Source: an uncultured Clostridia bacterium (GTDB taxonomy: Bacteria; Bacillota; Clostridia; HGM11327). Taken from it: DNA of 39,485 nt. Of the stretch, positions 30,934 to 39,453 are shown piece by piece. The translations under genes and the position numbers were made by a program. Each line of letters begins with the position of its first letter. Positions within the stretch are counted from its first letter, which is position 1. The notes beneath the pieces are model-generated. The model was not told where the DNA came from and did no database searches. It saw only the letters and a program-made list of their open reading frames with translations. The stretch is from assembly GCA_945918795.1 (NCBI GenBank), contig CAMEIT010000018.1, positions 1-39,485 of the forward strand, written 5' to 3'.

Positions 30934-32637
30934 ATGAAGAGATGTTTAAGCGCAATTTTGGCGGCGGTACTTTTGTGCTCAATGACGGCATGTAGCCCGA
31001 GCACAAAGTCAAAAACAGTTTCAGTCGATGAATTGTCATCGTATACGATAGTATATCCGCAAAGCTATAAGGATTGGCAAATGACGGAAGTAGAGCTTCT
31101 TCGTGACATAATCGAGCACATAACGGGAACGAGAATAAACGCAGTACCGGATTCAGAGCCGGAAGTAAAGAATGAAATAATATTTGCAAGCTCTGCAAGA
31201 GAAACGTCTTATGATAACACTGTGGACACTTTTGAAAGCAGAATGGATTACATAATAGCTGTTGACGGAGACGATATCGTTCTGGGCGGACAGAATTATT
31301 ATTCCGATATGCGCGCGGCATATGACTTTATAAACAATTATATAGGCTATGACGACATAAAAGATGAATATTTAGAGCCCCAAAAGCAGATAACCGGCTC
31401 AAACAGCACGATATGGAAAAAACCGGAGCTTTATGTAATGGGTTCAAATTTAACCGCAGAGCCTTTTACAGAGGTGTGGCACGTAAAAGACTTTGTTGAC
31501 TGCAATTTCAATTTACTGCAAATAATGAGCATGAAATATACGGATACGGGAGTTCGTGACGTTGCAACATGGTGCGCAAGGTTCGGTATAGAGCTGTTTT
31601 ATTATCCTGCTACGGACAGAGAAGCAAAACAGGTAATAATTCCGTGTGAAGAGGACTTGATTGAAAATCCTGCAGTGTGGGGACTTTATATATATGATGA
31701 GCCTGCAACGATTGAGCAAAATATTCTTTGGAGCACTGTTGTTGCAAATGCGAAGGAAAGGTTTGAAAAGTACGGCTGGACTATATATATAAATGTTGCC
31801 TTCAATACGTATGATTATAACGATGTTGACGGGTGGAACACCTCAAGCATATGGAGAGAATATTATTCAGACCTTGATATATTGTCGTTTGACGCATATC
31901 CGTATCAGAATAAATTGGGTGTGAGAGACCGTTATCTGTGCATGACGTGGGAGTTCGCGGCGAATCTTGCCAAAGAGCTCGGACAGGAGCTATTCATTTA
32001 CATTGATGCGTATAATCTGGCTAACAGAGGCTACTGCGACAAGATGTTCAGAACGCACGCATATTTGTGCTTGTGCTTCGGTGCAGACGGAATAGAGTAT
32101 TTCCAATACGGAGATGCGTCCCCATATCATCACACCGAGGGCGACTGGACAAAGGGAAGTCTTGTAAATTACGATTTCTCCAAAAACGAGTATTATTATG
32201 ATGCACAAAAGGTAAACGGCGAGCTGAAAAAAATCATGCCGATTTACTCTCAGTATGAAAACGTCGGTGCATACGTTATAAATCCTAAAGAGGATGACCT
32301 GCTTGTCTGCCTGAAAAATCCTTGTGATGATTTCGGAGTTATTGAAGACGTAAATGACGAGCTCAACATGATGACGTTCGGAGATACATCGACATTCCTT
32401 GTAGGATGCTTTGAGAAAAAAGAAGGCGACGGCAAAGCGTTCATAATAATGAATTTTGACGCACTGACAGACATAAGCTACGGCACTGAGATTATATTAC
32501 CCACAAAGCTTAAAATAAACGGTGAAAAGGTAACGTGTTACAGAGGCGGTGAGCCTACGGTATTGGAGCCTGATGAGGACGGTTATTATTCATTCAGAAT
32601 ACCGAACGGTGAGTGCCTGTTTGTGACGGTAGACTGA
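30934..32637 (+). CDS. Lipoprotein, glycoside-hydrolase-like, paralog B1
   Basis: This 567-residue lipoprotein has lipobox SMTAC (Cys20), with the same three-part architecture as paralog A1. The B-type differs in the barrel: YIYDEPATIEQ (DEP at 255-257), then LSFDAYPYQNKLGVRDRY, YIDAYNLANRGYCDKMFRTH and GIEYFQYGDASPYH. The last of these is a likely sugar-binding strand with a Glu that paralog A1 lacks in that form. The start is ATG 30934, 7 bases after AAGGAG, rather than ATG 30928, which is too close to it. A palindrome TTAACGGGCGTTAA lies between A1 and B1. Its last 138 bases are almost identical to those of B2. Confidence 0.75.
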   Translation: MKRCLSAILAAVLLCSMTACSPSTKSKTVSVDELSSYTIVYPQSYKDWQMTEVELLRDIIEHITGTRINAVPDSEPEVKNEIIFASSARETSYDNTVDTFESRMDYIIAVDGDDIVLGGQNYYSDMRAAYDFINNYIGYDDIKDEYLEPQKQITGSNSTIWKKPELYVMGSNLTAEPFTEVWHVKDFVDCNFNLLQIMSMKYTDTGVRDVATWCARFGIELFYYPATDREAKQVIIPCEEDLIENPAVWGLYIYDEPATIEQNILWSTVVANAKERFEKYGWTIYINVAFNTYDYNDVDGWNTSSIWREYYSDLDILSFDAYPYQNKLGVRDRYLCMTWEFAANLAKELGQELFIYIDAYNLANRGYCDKMFRTHAYLCLCFGADGIEYFQYGDASPYHHTEGDWTKGSLVNYDFSKNEYYYDAQKVNGELKKIMPIYSQYENVGAYVINPKEDDLLVCLKNPCDDFGVIEDVNDELNMMTFGDTSTFLVGCFEKKEGDGKAFIIMNFDALTDISYGTEIILPTKLKINGEKVTCYRGGEPTVLEPDEDGYYSFRIPNGECLFVTVD

Positions 32638-32676
32638 TTTAACAATTGTTAGATATACTCAAAAGGGAGACTAAAA

Positions 32677-34386
32677 ATGAAGAAATATTTAAGCGCAATT
32701 CTTGCGGCGGTGCTTTTGTGCTCAATGACGGCGTGCAGTCCGAGTGCGAAGTCAAAAACAGTTTCGGTCGATGAATTGTCATCGTATACGATAGTATATC
32801 CGCAAAGCTATAAGGAATGGCAAATGACAGAGGTGGAGCTACTGCGTGATACAATCGAGCATATAACCGGAACGAGAATAAATGCCGTGCCCGATTCAGA
32901 ACCGGAGGCAAAGCATGAAATAATATTTGCAAGCTCAAACAGAAAAACGTCTTATGATAACACAGTGGATGCTTTTGCAAGCAGAATGGACTACATAATA
33001 GCCGTTGACGGAGATGATATTGTTCTCGGTGGGCAGAATTATTATTCCGATATGCGTGCGGCATACGACTTTATAAACAATTATATAGGCTATGATGATA
33101 TTGAAGATAAATATAGTGAGCCTGAAAAGCAGATAACGGGCTTAAACACTACGATATGGAAAAAGCCCGAGCTTTACATAATGGGAACAAACTTTGCTTG
33201 CGGACCGTTTACCGAGAAATGGCAGGTAAAGGATTTCGTTGACTGCAATTTCAATTTATTGGAGGTGTCACAGCCTAAAAACACCGATGAAGGAGTGCGC
33301 GATGTTGCAACATGGTGCGCAAGATTCGGTATAGAATTCTTCTATTATCCGGCAACGAACAAGGAAACTAAGCAGGTTGCAATACCTTATGAAGAGGACT
33401 TGATCGAAAATCCTGCCGTATGGGGACTTTATATTGTTGACGAGCCGTCATCAACGGAGCAAAATATATTCTGGAGCACTGTTGCGGCAAACGCAAAGGA
33501 AAGATTTGACAAATACGGCTGGACTATATATGTAAATACGGCGCTTAATTCGTACGATTTGAATTATGATGAGGGCTGGAATGCCGATACTGTCGGCGCA
33601 TGGAAAAAGTATTACTCAAACCTCAGCGTATTTTCATTTGACGCATATCCTTATCAGAACAAATTTGATGTAAGAGAGCGTTATACCTGCATTACGTGGG
33701 AGCACGCGGCAAATCTTGCCAAAGAGCTCGGACAGGATTTATTCATTTACATTGATTCGTATAACCTGGCAAACAGAGGCTACTGCGACAAGATGTTCAG
33801 AACGCACGCATATTTCAGCTTGTGCTTCGGAGCAGACGGAATAGAGTATTTCCAATACGGAGATGCGTCGCCGTACTATGACAGAGAGGGAGATTGGACA
33901 AAAGGAAGCCTTATTAATTACGACTTCTCAAAAAACGAGTATTATTATGATGCGCAAAAGGTAAACGGCGAGCTTAAAAAGCTTATGCCGATTTACGATC
34001 AATATGAAAACGTAGGCGTATACGTCATAAATCCGAAAGAGGGAGACAATATGGTTTGTCTGAATGACCCTTGCGACGATTTCGGCGTTATAAAAGACGT
34101 AAATGACGAGCTTAACCTGATGACGTTCGGAGATACATCGACATTACTTGTAGGATGTTTTGAGAAAAAAGAGGGCGACGGCAAAGCGTTTATATTAATG
34201 AATTTTGATCCACTGACGGAAATAGGTTACGGTACTGAGCTTATATTGCCCACAAAGCTTAAAATAAACGGCGAAAAGGTAACGTGTTACAGAGGTGGCG
34301 AGCCTACGGTATTGGAGCCTGATGAGGACGGTTATTATTCATTCAGAATACCGAACGGCGAGTGCCTGTTTGTGACGGTAGATTGA
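32677..34386 (+). CDS. Lipoprotein, glycoside-hydrolase-like, paralog B2
   Basis: This 569-residue lipoprotein has lipobox SMTAC (Cys20). Candidate catalytic segment VDEPSST (DEP 255-257), FSFDAYPYQNKFDVRERY, YIDSYNLANRGYCDKMF and IEYFQYGDASPYY. The gene is a mosaic: bases 32968-33123 are identical to paralog B3 at all but one position, whereas bases 34249-34386 differ from B1 at only five silent positions. This points to gene conversion or recent recombination. ATG 32677 follows AGGGAG. Between the shared ends, the loops around residues 170-200 and 265-290 vary, which is where substrate contacts would be expected. Confidence 0.75.
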   Translation: MKKYLSAILAAVLLCSMTACSPSAKSKTVSVDELSSYTIVYPQSYKEWQMTEVELLRDTIEHITGTRINAVPDSEPEAKHEIIFASSNRKTSYDNTVDAFASRMDYIIAVDGDDIVLGGQNYYSDMRAAYDFINNYIGYDDIEDKYSEPEKQITGLNTTIWKKPELYIMGTNFACGPFTEKWQVKDFVDCNFNLLEVSQPKNTDEGVRDVATWCARFGIEFFYYPATNKETKQVAIPYEEDLIENPAVWGLYIVDEPSSTEQNIFWSTVAANAKERFDKYGWTIYVNTALNSYDLNYDEGWNADTVGAWKKYYSNLSVFSFDAYPYQNKFDVRERYTCITWEHAANLAKELGQDLFIYIDSYNLANRGYCDKMFRTHAYFSLCFGADGIEYFQYGDASPYYDREGDWTKGSLINYDFSKNEYYYDAQKVNGELKKLMPIYDQYENVGVYVINPKEGDNMVCLNDPCDDFGVIKDVNDELNLMTFGDTSTLLVGCFEKKEGDGKAFILMNFDPLTEIGYGTELILPTKLKINGEKVTCYRGGEPTVLEPDEDGYYSFRIPNGECLFVTVD

Positions 34387-34425
34387 TTTTAACAAATGTT
34401 AGACAAACAAAAAAGGAGAGTAAAA

Positions 34426-36144
34426 ATGAAAAAATACGTAGGTGCAGTTTTGACGGCAGCGCTTTTGTGCTCAATGACGGCGTGTAGCTCGAGCACAAAA
34501 TCAAAAACAGTTTCGGTCGATGAATTGTCATCGTACACGATAGTATATCCGCAAAGCTATAAGGAATGGCAAATGACGGAGGTAGAGCTTCTGCGCGACA
34601 CAATCGAGCACATAACGGGAACAAGAATAAATGCCGTGCCCGATTCCGAGCCCGAGGCAAAGCATGAAATAATATTTGCAAGCTCGACAAGAAAAACATC
34701 TTATGAGAGCGAAATCGATGCTTTTGCAAGCAGAATGGACTACATAATAGCCGTTGACGGAGATGATATTGTTCTCGGTGGGCAGAATTATTATTCCGAT
34801 ATGCGTGCGGCATACGACTTTATAAACAATTATATAGGCTATGACGATATTGAAGATAAATATAGTGAGCCTCAAAAGCAGATAACGGGCGTCACCAGCA
34901 CGATATGGAAAAAGCCCGAGCTTTATTTAATGGGTTCAAACTTATCATGCGGACCGTTCAGCGAGGTTTGGCACGTAAAGGATTTTGCGGATTGCAATTT
35001 CAATCTGCTTCAAATATCACAGCAAATGTATACTGATACGGGAGTGCGTGACGTTGCAACATGGTGCGCCAGATTCGGCATAGAGCTGTTTTATTATCCT
35101 GCTACGGACAGAGAATCAAAACAGGTAATAATCCCGTGCGAAGAGGACTTGATCGAAAATCCTGCTGTATGGGGGCTTTATATTGTTGACGAGCCGTCAT
35201 CAACGGAGCAAAATATATTCTGGAGCACTGTTGTCGCAAATGCAAAAGAGCGTTTTGACAAGTACGGCTGGACTGTTTATGTAAACACATTTTTCAGCAC
35301 TGTAAATACGGTTAACGGAATAGACCCCGAAACGGGCGAATGGAATGACGGAAAAACGTGGGAGAAATATTATTCAGACCTTTCCGTGCTTTCATTTGAC
35401 GCATATCCGTATCAGAGTAAATTCCAATGGCGTGACCGCTACACCTGCCTTGTATGGGAGCAGGCATCAAAGCTTGCCAAAAAACTCGACCAGGAATTGT
35501 TTATATACATTGATGCTTACAATTTGACAAACAGAGGCTACTGTGATAAAATGTTCAGGACGCACGCATATTTGTGTATGTGCTTCGGTGCAGACGGAAT
35601 AGAGTATTTCCAATACGGAGATGCGTCTCCGTACTATGACAGAGAGGGCGATTGGACAAAGGGAAGCCTTGTGAATTACGATTATTCAAAGAATGAGTAT
35701 TATTATGATGCGCAAAAGGTAAACGGCGAGCTTAAAAAGCTTATGCCCATTTACGCTCAGTATGAAAATGTTGGCGCGTACGCAATAAATCCCAAGGAAG
35801 AGGATAACTCATCATATTTGGCAGATCCGTACTATGAATTCGGCGTTATAGAAGACGTTAATGACGACCTCAATGAGCAGACATTCGGCGAACCTGTAAC
35901 GTATTTGGTTGGATGTTTTGAGAAAAAAGAGGGCGACGGTAAGGCATTTATTTTGATGAATTTCGAACCGCTGACTGATTATGTTTACGGTATGGATTTT
36001 ACATTCCCGCTTAAGCTTAAAATCAACGGTGAAAAGGTAACGTGCTATAAGGGCGGTGAGCCTGTTGTAATGGAGCCTGATGAGGACGGATATTATTCGT
36101 TTAAGATGTTTAACGGAGAATGCGTATTTGTCACTGTTGATTAA
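34426..36144 (+). CDS. Lipoprotein, glycoside-hydrolase-like, paralog B3
   Basis: This 572-residue lipoprotein has lipobox SMTAC (Cys20). The frame is open from 34396, but ATG 34426 follows AAAAGGAG and matches the signal peptides of B1 and B2. The barrel has VDEPSST (255-257), LSFDAYPYQSKFQWRDRY, YIDAYNLTNRGYCDKMF and the shared IEYFQYGDASPYY. An insertion near residue 285 (VNTVNGIDPETGEWNDG) makes one loop longer than in B1 and B2. The C-terminal part has diverged (ADPYYEFGVIEDVNDDLNEQ; ends NGECVFVTVD). It ends 21 bases before paralog A2. Confidence 0.75.
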   Translation: MKKYVGAVLTAALLCSMTACSSSTKSKTVSVDELSSYTIVYPQSYKEWQMTEVELLRDTIEHITGTRINAVPDSEPEAKHEIIFASSTRKTSYESEIDAFASRMDYIIAVDGDDIVLGGQNYYSDMRAAYDFINNYIGYDDIEDKYSEPQKQITGVTSTIWKKPELYLMGSNLSCGPFSEVWHVKDFADCNFNLLQISQQMYTDTGVRDVATWCARFGIELFYYPATDRESKQVIIPCEEDLIENPAVWGLYIVDEPSSTEQNIFWSTVVANAKERFDKYGWTVYVNTFFSTVNTVNGIDPETGEWNDGKTWEKYYSDLSVLSFDAYPYQSKFQWRDRYTCLVWEQASKLAKKLDQELFIYIDAYNLTNRGYCDKMFRTHAYLCMCFGADGIEYFQYGDASPYYDREGDWTKGSLVNYDYSKNEYYYDAQKVNGELKKLMPIYAQYENVGAYAINPKEEDNSSYLADPYYEFGVIEDVNDDLNEQTFGEPVTYLVGCFEKKEGDGKAFILMNFEPLTDYVYGMDFTFPLKLKINGEKVTCYKGGEPVVMEPDEDGYYSFKMFNGECVFVTVD

Positions 36145-36165
36145 CATAAATCAAGGAGATTTAAC

Positions 36166-37830
36166 GTGAAAAAAACATTTAAAATTTTAATGGCGTCGGC
36201 AGGCGTGCTGTCTGTAATGACGTCATGTACGCCTCAACCGAGCCCGACTGAAAAAGGTGTTCAGGTATCTGAATTGGCAGATTACACAATAGTGTATCCA
36301 AGCGAGTATACAGAATTCAGAATGGATATTGTAAGCGAGCTTCAAGACGTAATCGAGCATTTAACAAACGTTAGAATAAACGCAATACCGGATACAGAAC
36401 CCGAAGCCGAAAAGGAAATAATACTTGCAAGCTCAAAGAGAACCACTTCTTTTGATGCCGAGATCGATGATTTTGCAAGCCGCATGGACTATATCGTTGC
36501 AAAGGACAATGACAATATTGTTCTCGGCGGACAGAATTATTATTCCGATATGCGCGCAGTGTATGATTTTATGAGCAATTATCTCGGCTATGACAGCCTT
36601 GAAGGCACATATTCGGAGCCGACAAAAAACATTGCGGGAACCTACGTCAATATATACAAGGAACCTGAATTTATAATTCAGGCTGCGTGCTGGGCGACAC
36701 TTTTTGACAAGGAATCGTATATAAAGGATATTCGCGATGCAAGCTTTAATATGCTCATGATAGATTTTTCTATGTCGCCTGAGAATACGCACAAGCTTGC
36801 AAAGTGGTGCGCAAAATATGACGTCAGCATTATGGTCAACACGTGCGGCAGTGCGGTTATGCCCAATGTTGATATTTACAGTGATTGCCCGATTGTATGG
36901 GGCGGCTATGTATATGATGAACCGAGCGAGGATCAATTTCAGATGGTGCATGACCTGTGCGATAAGTTCAACGCAGATTATTCGAAGTACGGATTTAAGC
37001 CGTTTGTGAATTTTGCGGGAGAAAGAGCTGATTTTGTCAAGGAAACGGATCTATTCGGCAATATCGATGTTATGTCATACGACTGGTATATTTTCGTAAA
37101 CAATAATCCCGAAGGCTGGTGCGGCACTCAAGGCGAGGGCAGCTATTATCTCAAGCGTATGCAGACATATATGCAGGTAGCAAAAGAGCGCGGCATGGAA
37201 TTCTGGACGTATATCCAGGCATATCGCCGCAGTGGCGGAATATTTGTGGCCGAAAAGGCTTACAAATGGCAGATGTACATGAATCTTTGCTTCGGCTCAA
37301 AGGCAATGCTCTATTTTATATACGCAAATCAAAGCGAGAATGAGCCGAATTGGGGCGATTTCAGTACGCTTGTAGTCAACCGTGATATGTCAAAGGGCGA
37401 TAACTATTATTATGCCAAAGAGGCAAACGAGGAAATTCTCAAGGTATACGACATATTGAAGGATTACGACAATGTAGGCGCATACACGTATTTTACTCGC
37501 GAGTCTCAGCTGTATACGGAGTTTGATGAATATAAGGATTTCGGAGTTATTGAAGACATAGTGGATATGAACAGCACTTTGTTCTCAAATTCGTCATATC
37601 TTGTAGGCTGCTTTGAAAAGAAAGACGGCAACGGAAAAGCATTTATATTCATGAATCTCGAAATTATAAACGATGCTGATCTTTTCAGCTCCCCTGTAAA
37701 GCTTAAAATAAACGGTGAGAATATAAAGTGCTATATAGACGGCGAGATTGTCGACGTTTCACCTGATGAGAACGGATACTATACTGTGAAAGCAGGAAAC
37801 GGACAATGTATGCTGTTTACCGTAGGATAA
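36166..37830 (+). CDS. Lipoprotein, glycoside-hydrolase-like, paralog A2
   Basis: This 554-residue lipoprotein has lipobox VMTSC (Cys21). It is A-type, sharing with A1 FRMDIVSELQDVIEH, FIIQAACWATLFDKE, VYDEPSE (DEP at 251-253), VMSYDWYIFVNN, YIQAYRRSGGIFVAEKAYKW and GAYTYFTRESQ. The start is GTG 36166, 8 bases after AAGGAG. It is the last of the array; no binding-protein, transporter or regulator gene is present within it. A DNA glycosylase gene follows after 13 bases and may be read through from this transcript. Confidence 0.75.
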   Translation: MKKTFKILMASAGVLSVMTSCTPQPSPTEKGVQVSELADYTIVYPSEYTEFRMDIVSELQDVIEHLTNVRINAIPDTEPEAEKEIILASSKRTTSFDAEIDDFASRMDYIVAKDNDNIVLGGQNYYSDMRAVYDFMSNYLGYDSLEGTYSEPTKNIAGTYVNIYKEPEFIIQAACWATLFDKESYIKDIRDASFNMLMIDFSMSPENTHKLAKWCAKYDVSIMVNTCGSAVMPNVDIYSDCPIVWGGYVYDEPSEDQFQMVHDLCDKFNADYSKYGFKPFVNFAGERADFVKETDLFGNIDVMSYDWYIFVNNNPEGWCGTQGEGSYYLKRMQTYMQVAKERGMEFWTYIQAYRRSGGIFVAEKAYKWQMYMNLCFGSKAMLYFIYANQSENEPNWGDFSTLVVNRDMSKGDNYYYAKEANEEILKVYDILKDYDNVGAYTYFTRESQLYTEFDEYKDFGVIEDIVDMNSTLFSNSSYLVGCFEKKDGNGKAFIFMNLEIINDADLFSSPVKLKINGENIKCYIDGEIVDVSPDENGYYTVKAGNGQCMLFTVG

Positions 37831-37843
37831 CAAAAGAATAATC

Positions 37844-38344
37844 ATGGATTTTACACATCAGATTCATTTGATACCGCCTGTTTTTGACGAAAATTCGCGT
37901 ATTCTGATACTCGGTAGTTTTCCGTCGATGAAATCAAGAGAAGTAAATTTTTTCTACGGACATCCTCAGAACAGATTCTGGCGCGTTATATCGTATCTAC
38001 TGAATGAGAAATGCCCTGAAACTACATCTGAAAAGAAGCATATGCTTCTTAAGCACGGAATAGCTTTGTGGGATGTTATTGCCTCATGTGATATAAAGGG
38101 TTCATCCGACAGCAGTATCACAAACGTTGTTCCGAATGACATAGGGAAGGTACTTGAGCAGACGAAAATAAAAAATATTTTTGTAAACGGCAAAACAGCC
38201 GACAGGCTCTATATTAAATATATCGAACCTGATATTAATATTAAAGCCGTGTGCCTGCCGTCTACAAGCCCTGCAAACGCATTGTGGTCCTTGGAAAAGC
38301 TTATTGACGAATGGCGTATCATTACAGAGTTTTGTGAAGCATAA
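37844..38344 (+). CDS. DNA-deoxyinosine (hypoxanthine) glycosylase, uracil-DNA glycosylase superfamily
   Basis: This 166-residue enzyme matches the family-6 UDG-superfamily hypoxanthine-DNA glycosylases, which excise deaminated adenine. Motifs: GSFPSMKSREVNFFYGHPQN (residues 24-43), with the NFFYGHPQNRFW core, and the C-terminal LPSTSPAN loop that grips the strand. The middle GIALWDVIASCDIKGSSDSS is also typical. Length is normal. Ribosome-binding sequence is weak (AAAAGAA), and the ATG follows paralog A2 by 13 bases, so coupled expression is possible. Confidence 0.88.
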   Translation: MDFTHQIHLIPPVFDENSRILILGSFPSMKSREVNFFYGHPQNRFWRVISYLLNEKCPETTSEKKHMLLKHGIALWDVIASCDIKGSSDSSITNVVPNDIGKVLEQTKIKNIFVNGKTADRLYIKYIEPDINIKAVCLPSTSPANALWSLEKLIDEWRIITEFCEA

Positions 38345-38447
38345 TGCAATTACGGCTATTTATTTGCTTTCGGGCAAAAACGAAAATCCGACTTGAAATG
38401 CTTCGGGTTCTTAAGGACAGTTTTAGCCTTGAAATAATATAACTTGT

Positions 38448-38483
38448 GGTCTTGGCACATCGTGCCCAGACCATTCTCTTTTT
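38448..38483 (+). terminator. Terminator after the DNA glycosylase gene
   Basis: GGTCT (38448-38452) and GGCAC (38454-38458) pair with GTGCC (38462-38466) and AGACC (38468-38472), with one mismatch. A T-rich tail runs to 38483. Confidence 0.75.
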
Positions 38484-38521
38484 ACTATCGCAAAATAATT
38501 ATAGTATTTTTTAAAATTCTC

Positions 38522-38550
38522 TTGACATTCTCTAAAATTTGTGATAGAAT
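38522..38550 (+). promoter_or_regulatory. Consensus promoter of the three-gene mini-operon
   Basis: TTGACA (38522-38527), 17-base spacer, TAGAAT (38545-38550). TAGAATT occurs twice here (38545-38551 and 38556-38562), giving a candidate repeat operator. Confidence 0.75.
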
Positions 38551-38584
38551 TCTAATAGAATTTATAAATTAAAGGAGAATTTTT

Positions 38585-38932
38585 ATGAATTACGAAAAGA
38601 TTATAGTTGAATTATTAGGAAGAATTCAACTATTGGAAGAACAAGTGGCAATGTTGATGCAAGAGAAGAACCAAGCATCTAAGCAGGAAACAAATAGAAT
38701 CACTACTGACGACATTCGTCAGCATATTCTTGAATTAAAGAAAGCCGCAAAAAATGCGGGAAAAGCGTTTATCATCTTGAAATCCGGTGACATTCACAAG
38801 GAACTTAAGCTTAAGAGTGCGATGCCGCAAGTTTGTAATGCTATGAGGCAATCTATAAATGAAGGCGATATTGTACTACACACTACCCCGAGCGGCAATT
38901 CGTCCACTATTGAAATTCAATATAACGTTTGA
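38585..38932 (+). CDS. Small protein with N-terminal coiled coil, function unknown
   Basis: This 115-residue protein starts with a coiled coil (residues about 5-35, IIVELLGRIQLLEEQVAMLM) and continues with a compact domain: IRQHILELKKAAKNAGKAFI, then SGDIHKELKLKSAMPQVCNAM and GDIVLHTTPSGNSSTIEIQY. The second half resembles a winged-helix unit seen in small conserved proteins of Firmicutes and their mobile elements. I do not know its role; DNA binding as a dimer is plausible. ATG 38585 follows AAAGGAG. First gene of a mini-operon with its own promoter. Confidence 0.7.
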   Translation: MNYEKIIVELLGRIQLLEEQVAMLMQEKNQASKQETNRITTDDIRQHILELKKAAKNAGKAFIILKSGDIHKELKLKSAMPQVCNAMRQSINEGDIVLHTTPSGNSSTIEIQYNV

Positions 38933-38944
38933 TGGAGGTTTATT

Positions 38945-39046
38945 ATGGCAAAGAGATATTCTAAACCCGGTAGACGCGCAGGACTGTTTATCGGCGGAGT
39001 TATGTTCGGTCTTATAAGAGGAATTTTCTTTAAAAACAAGTATTGA
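38945..39046 (+). CDS. 33-residue basic hydrophobic peptide
   Basis: A short gene with a strong GGAGG site 6 bases upstream of ATG 38945. The peptide starts with a basic stretch (MAKRYSKPGRRAG), has one hydrophobic segment (LFIGGVMFGLIRGIFF) and ends basic (KNKY). It fits a small membrane-active peptide or type I-toxin-like product, though this is inference. It sits between two genes of the mini-operon, 12 bases after the first and 10 before the third. Confidence 0.6.
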   Translation: MAKRYSKPGRRAGLFIGGVMFGLIRGIFFKNKY

Positions 39047-39056
39047 GGTGGAAATT

Positions 39057-39332
39057 ATGAGTTTATGGAAATCAAATAATATTGATAAAGTTTGGGCGAA
39101 TATTTGCAAACATGAGGGTGATGTATTTCACACAGTTACAAATAAAGGATACACATATGTAGTCAAAGATAATTACATACTTATCAACAACGATTCTCGA
39201 AGAAAAATTACGAGAACAAATCTCTCAAAAGCGTTGGAAATTCAAAATCCAACTTGTTCTAAAATTGGAAATGCAGGAATATGGGGTCCGTCATATGTTT
39301 ACGGTGTTATAACCGATGATAGAATAAAATAA
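39057..39332 (+). CDS. Small protein of unknown function
   Basis: This 91-residue soluble protein has the pattern VWANICKHEGDVFHTVTNKG, then YTYVV, RRKITRTNLSKALEI and WGPSYVYGVITDDRI. Similar small proteins recur in bacteria, often near mobile or defence genes, but no function is known to me. ATG 39057 lies 6 bases after GAGGTG. The frame also opens at GTG 39048, within that site. Third gene of the mini-operon. Confidence 0.6.
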   Translation: MSLWKSNNIDKVWANICKHEGDVFHTVTNKGYTYVVKDNYILINNDSRRKITRTNLSKALEIQNPTCSKIGNAGIWGPSYVYGVITDDRIK

Positions 39333-39368
39333 ATTTATCAATGTAACAAATCTATAGCATAAGTACCG

Positions 39369-39453
39369 CAAAAGCACTTTTGACACTGTTGTTTTAAAAG
39401 TTCGTTGCTTACCTTCCGGGAGGTAGAAAAAGCCTCCCTTGTGTAAAGGGAGG
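39369..39453. repeat. Multi-hairpin palindromic repeat at right edge
   Basis: Three dyads follow the mini-operon: CAAAAG-CA-CTTTTG (39369-39382), the imperfect ACCTTCCGGGAGGT (39411-39424), and CCTCCCTT (39433-39440) / AAGGGAGG (39446-39453). The CCTCCC...GGGAGG hairpin is of the kind dispersed through Oscillospiraceae-like genomes as REP/MITE-type elements. No gene is seen from 39333 to the end. Confidence 0.5.

Noticed and set aside
32677-36144. CRISPR-like or tandem DNA repeat
   Set aside because: The repeated sequence is explained by paralogous coding genes of about 1.7 kb; there is no short repeat-spacer pattern anywhere in the window.
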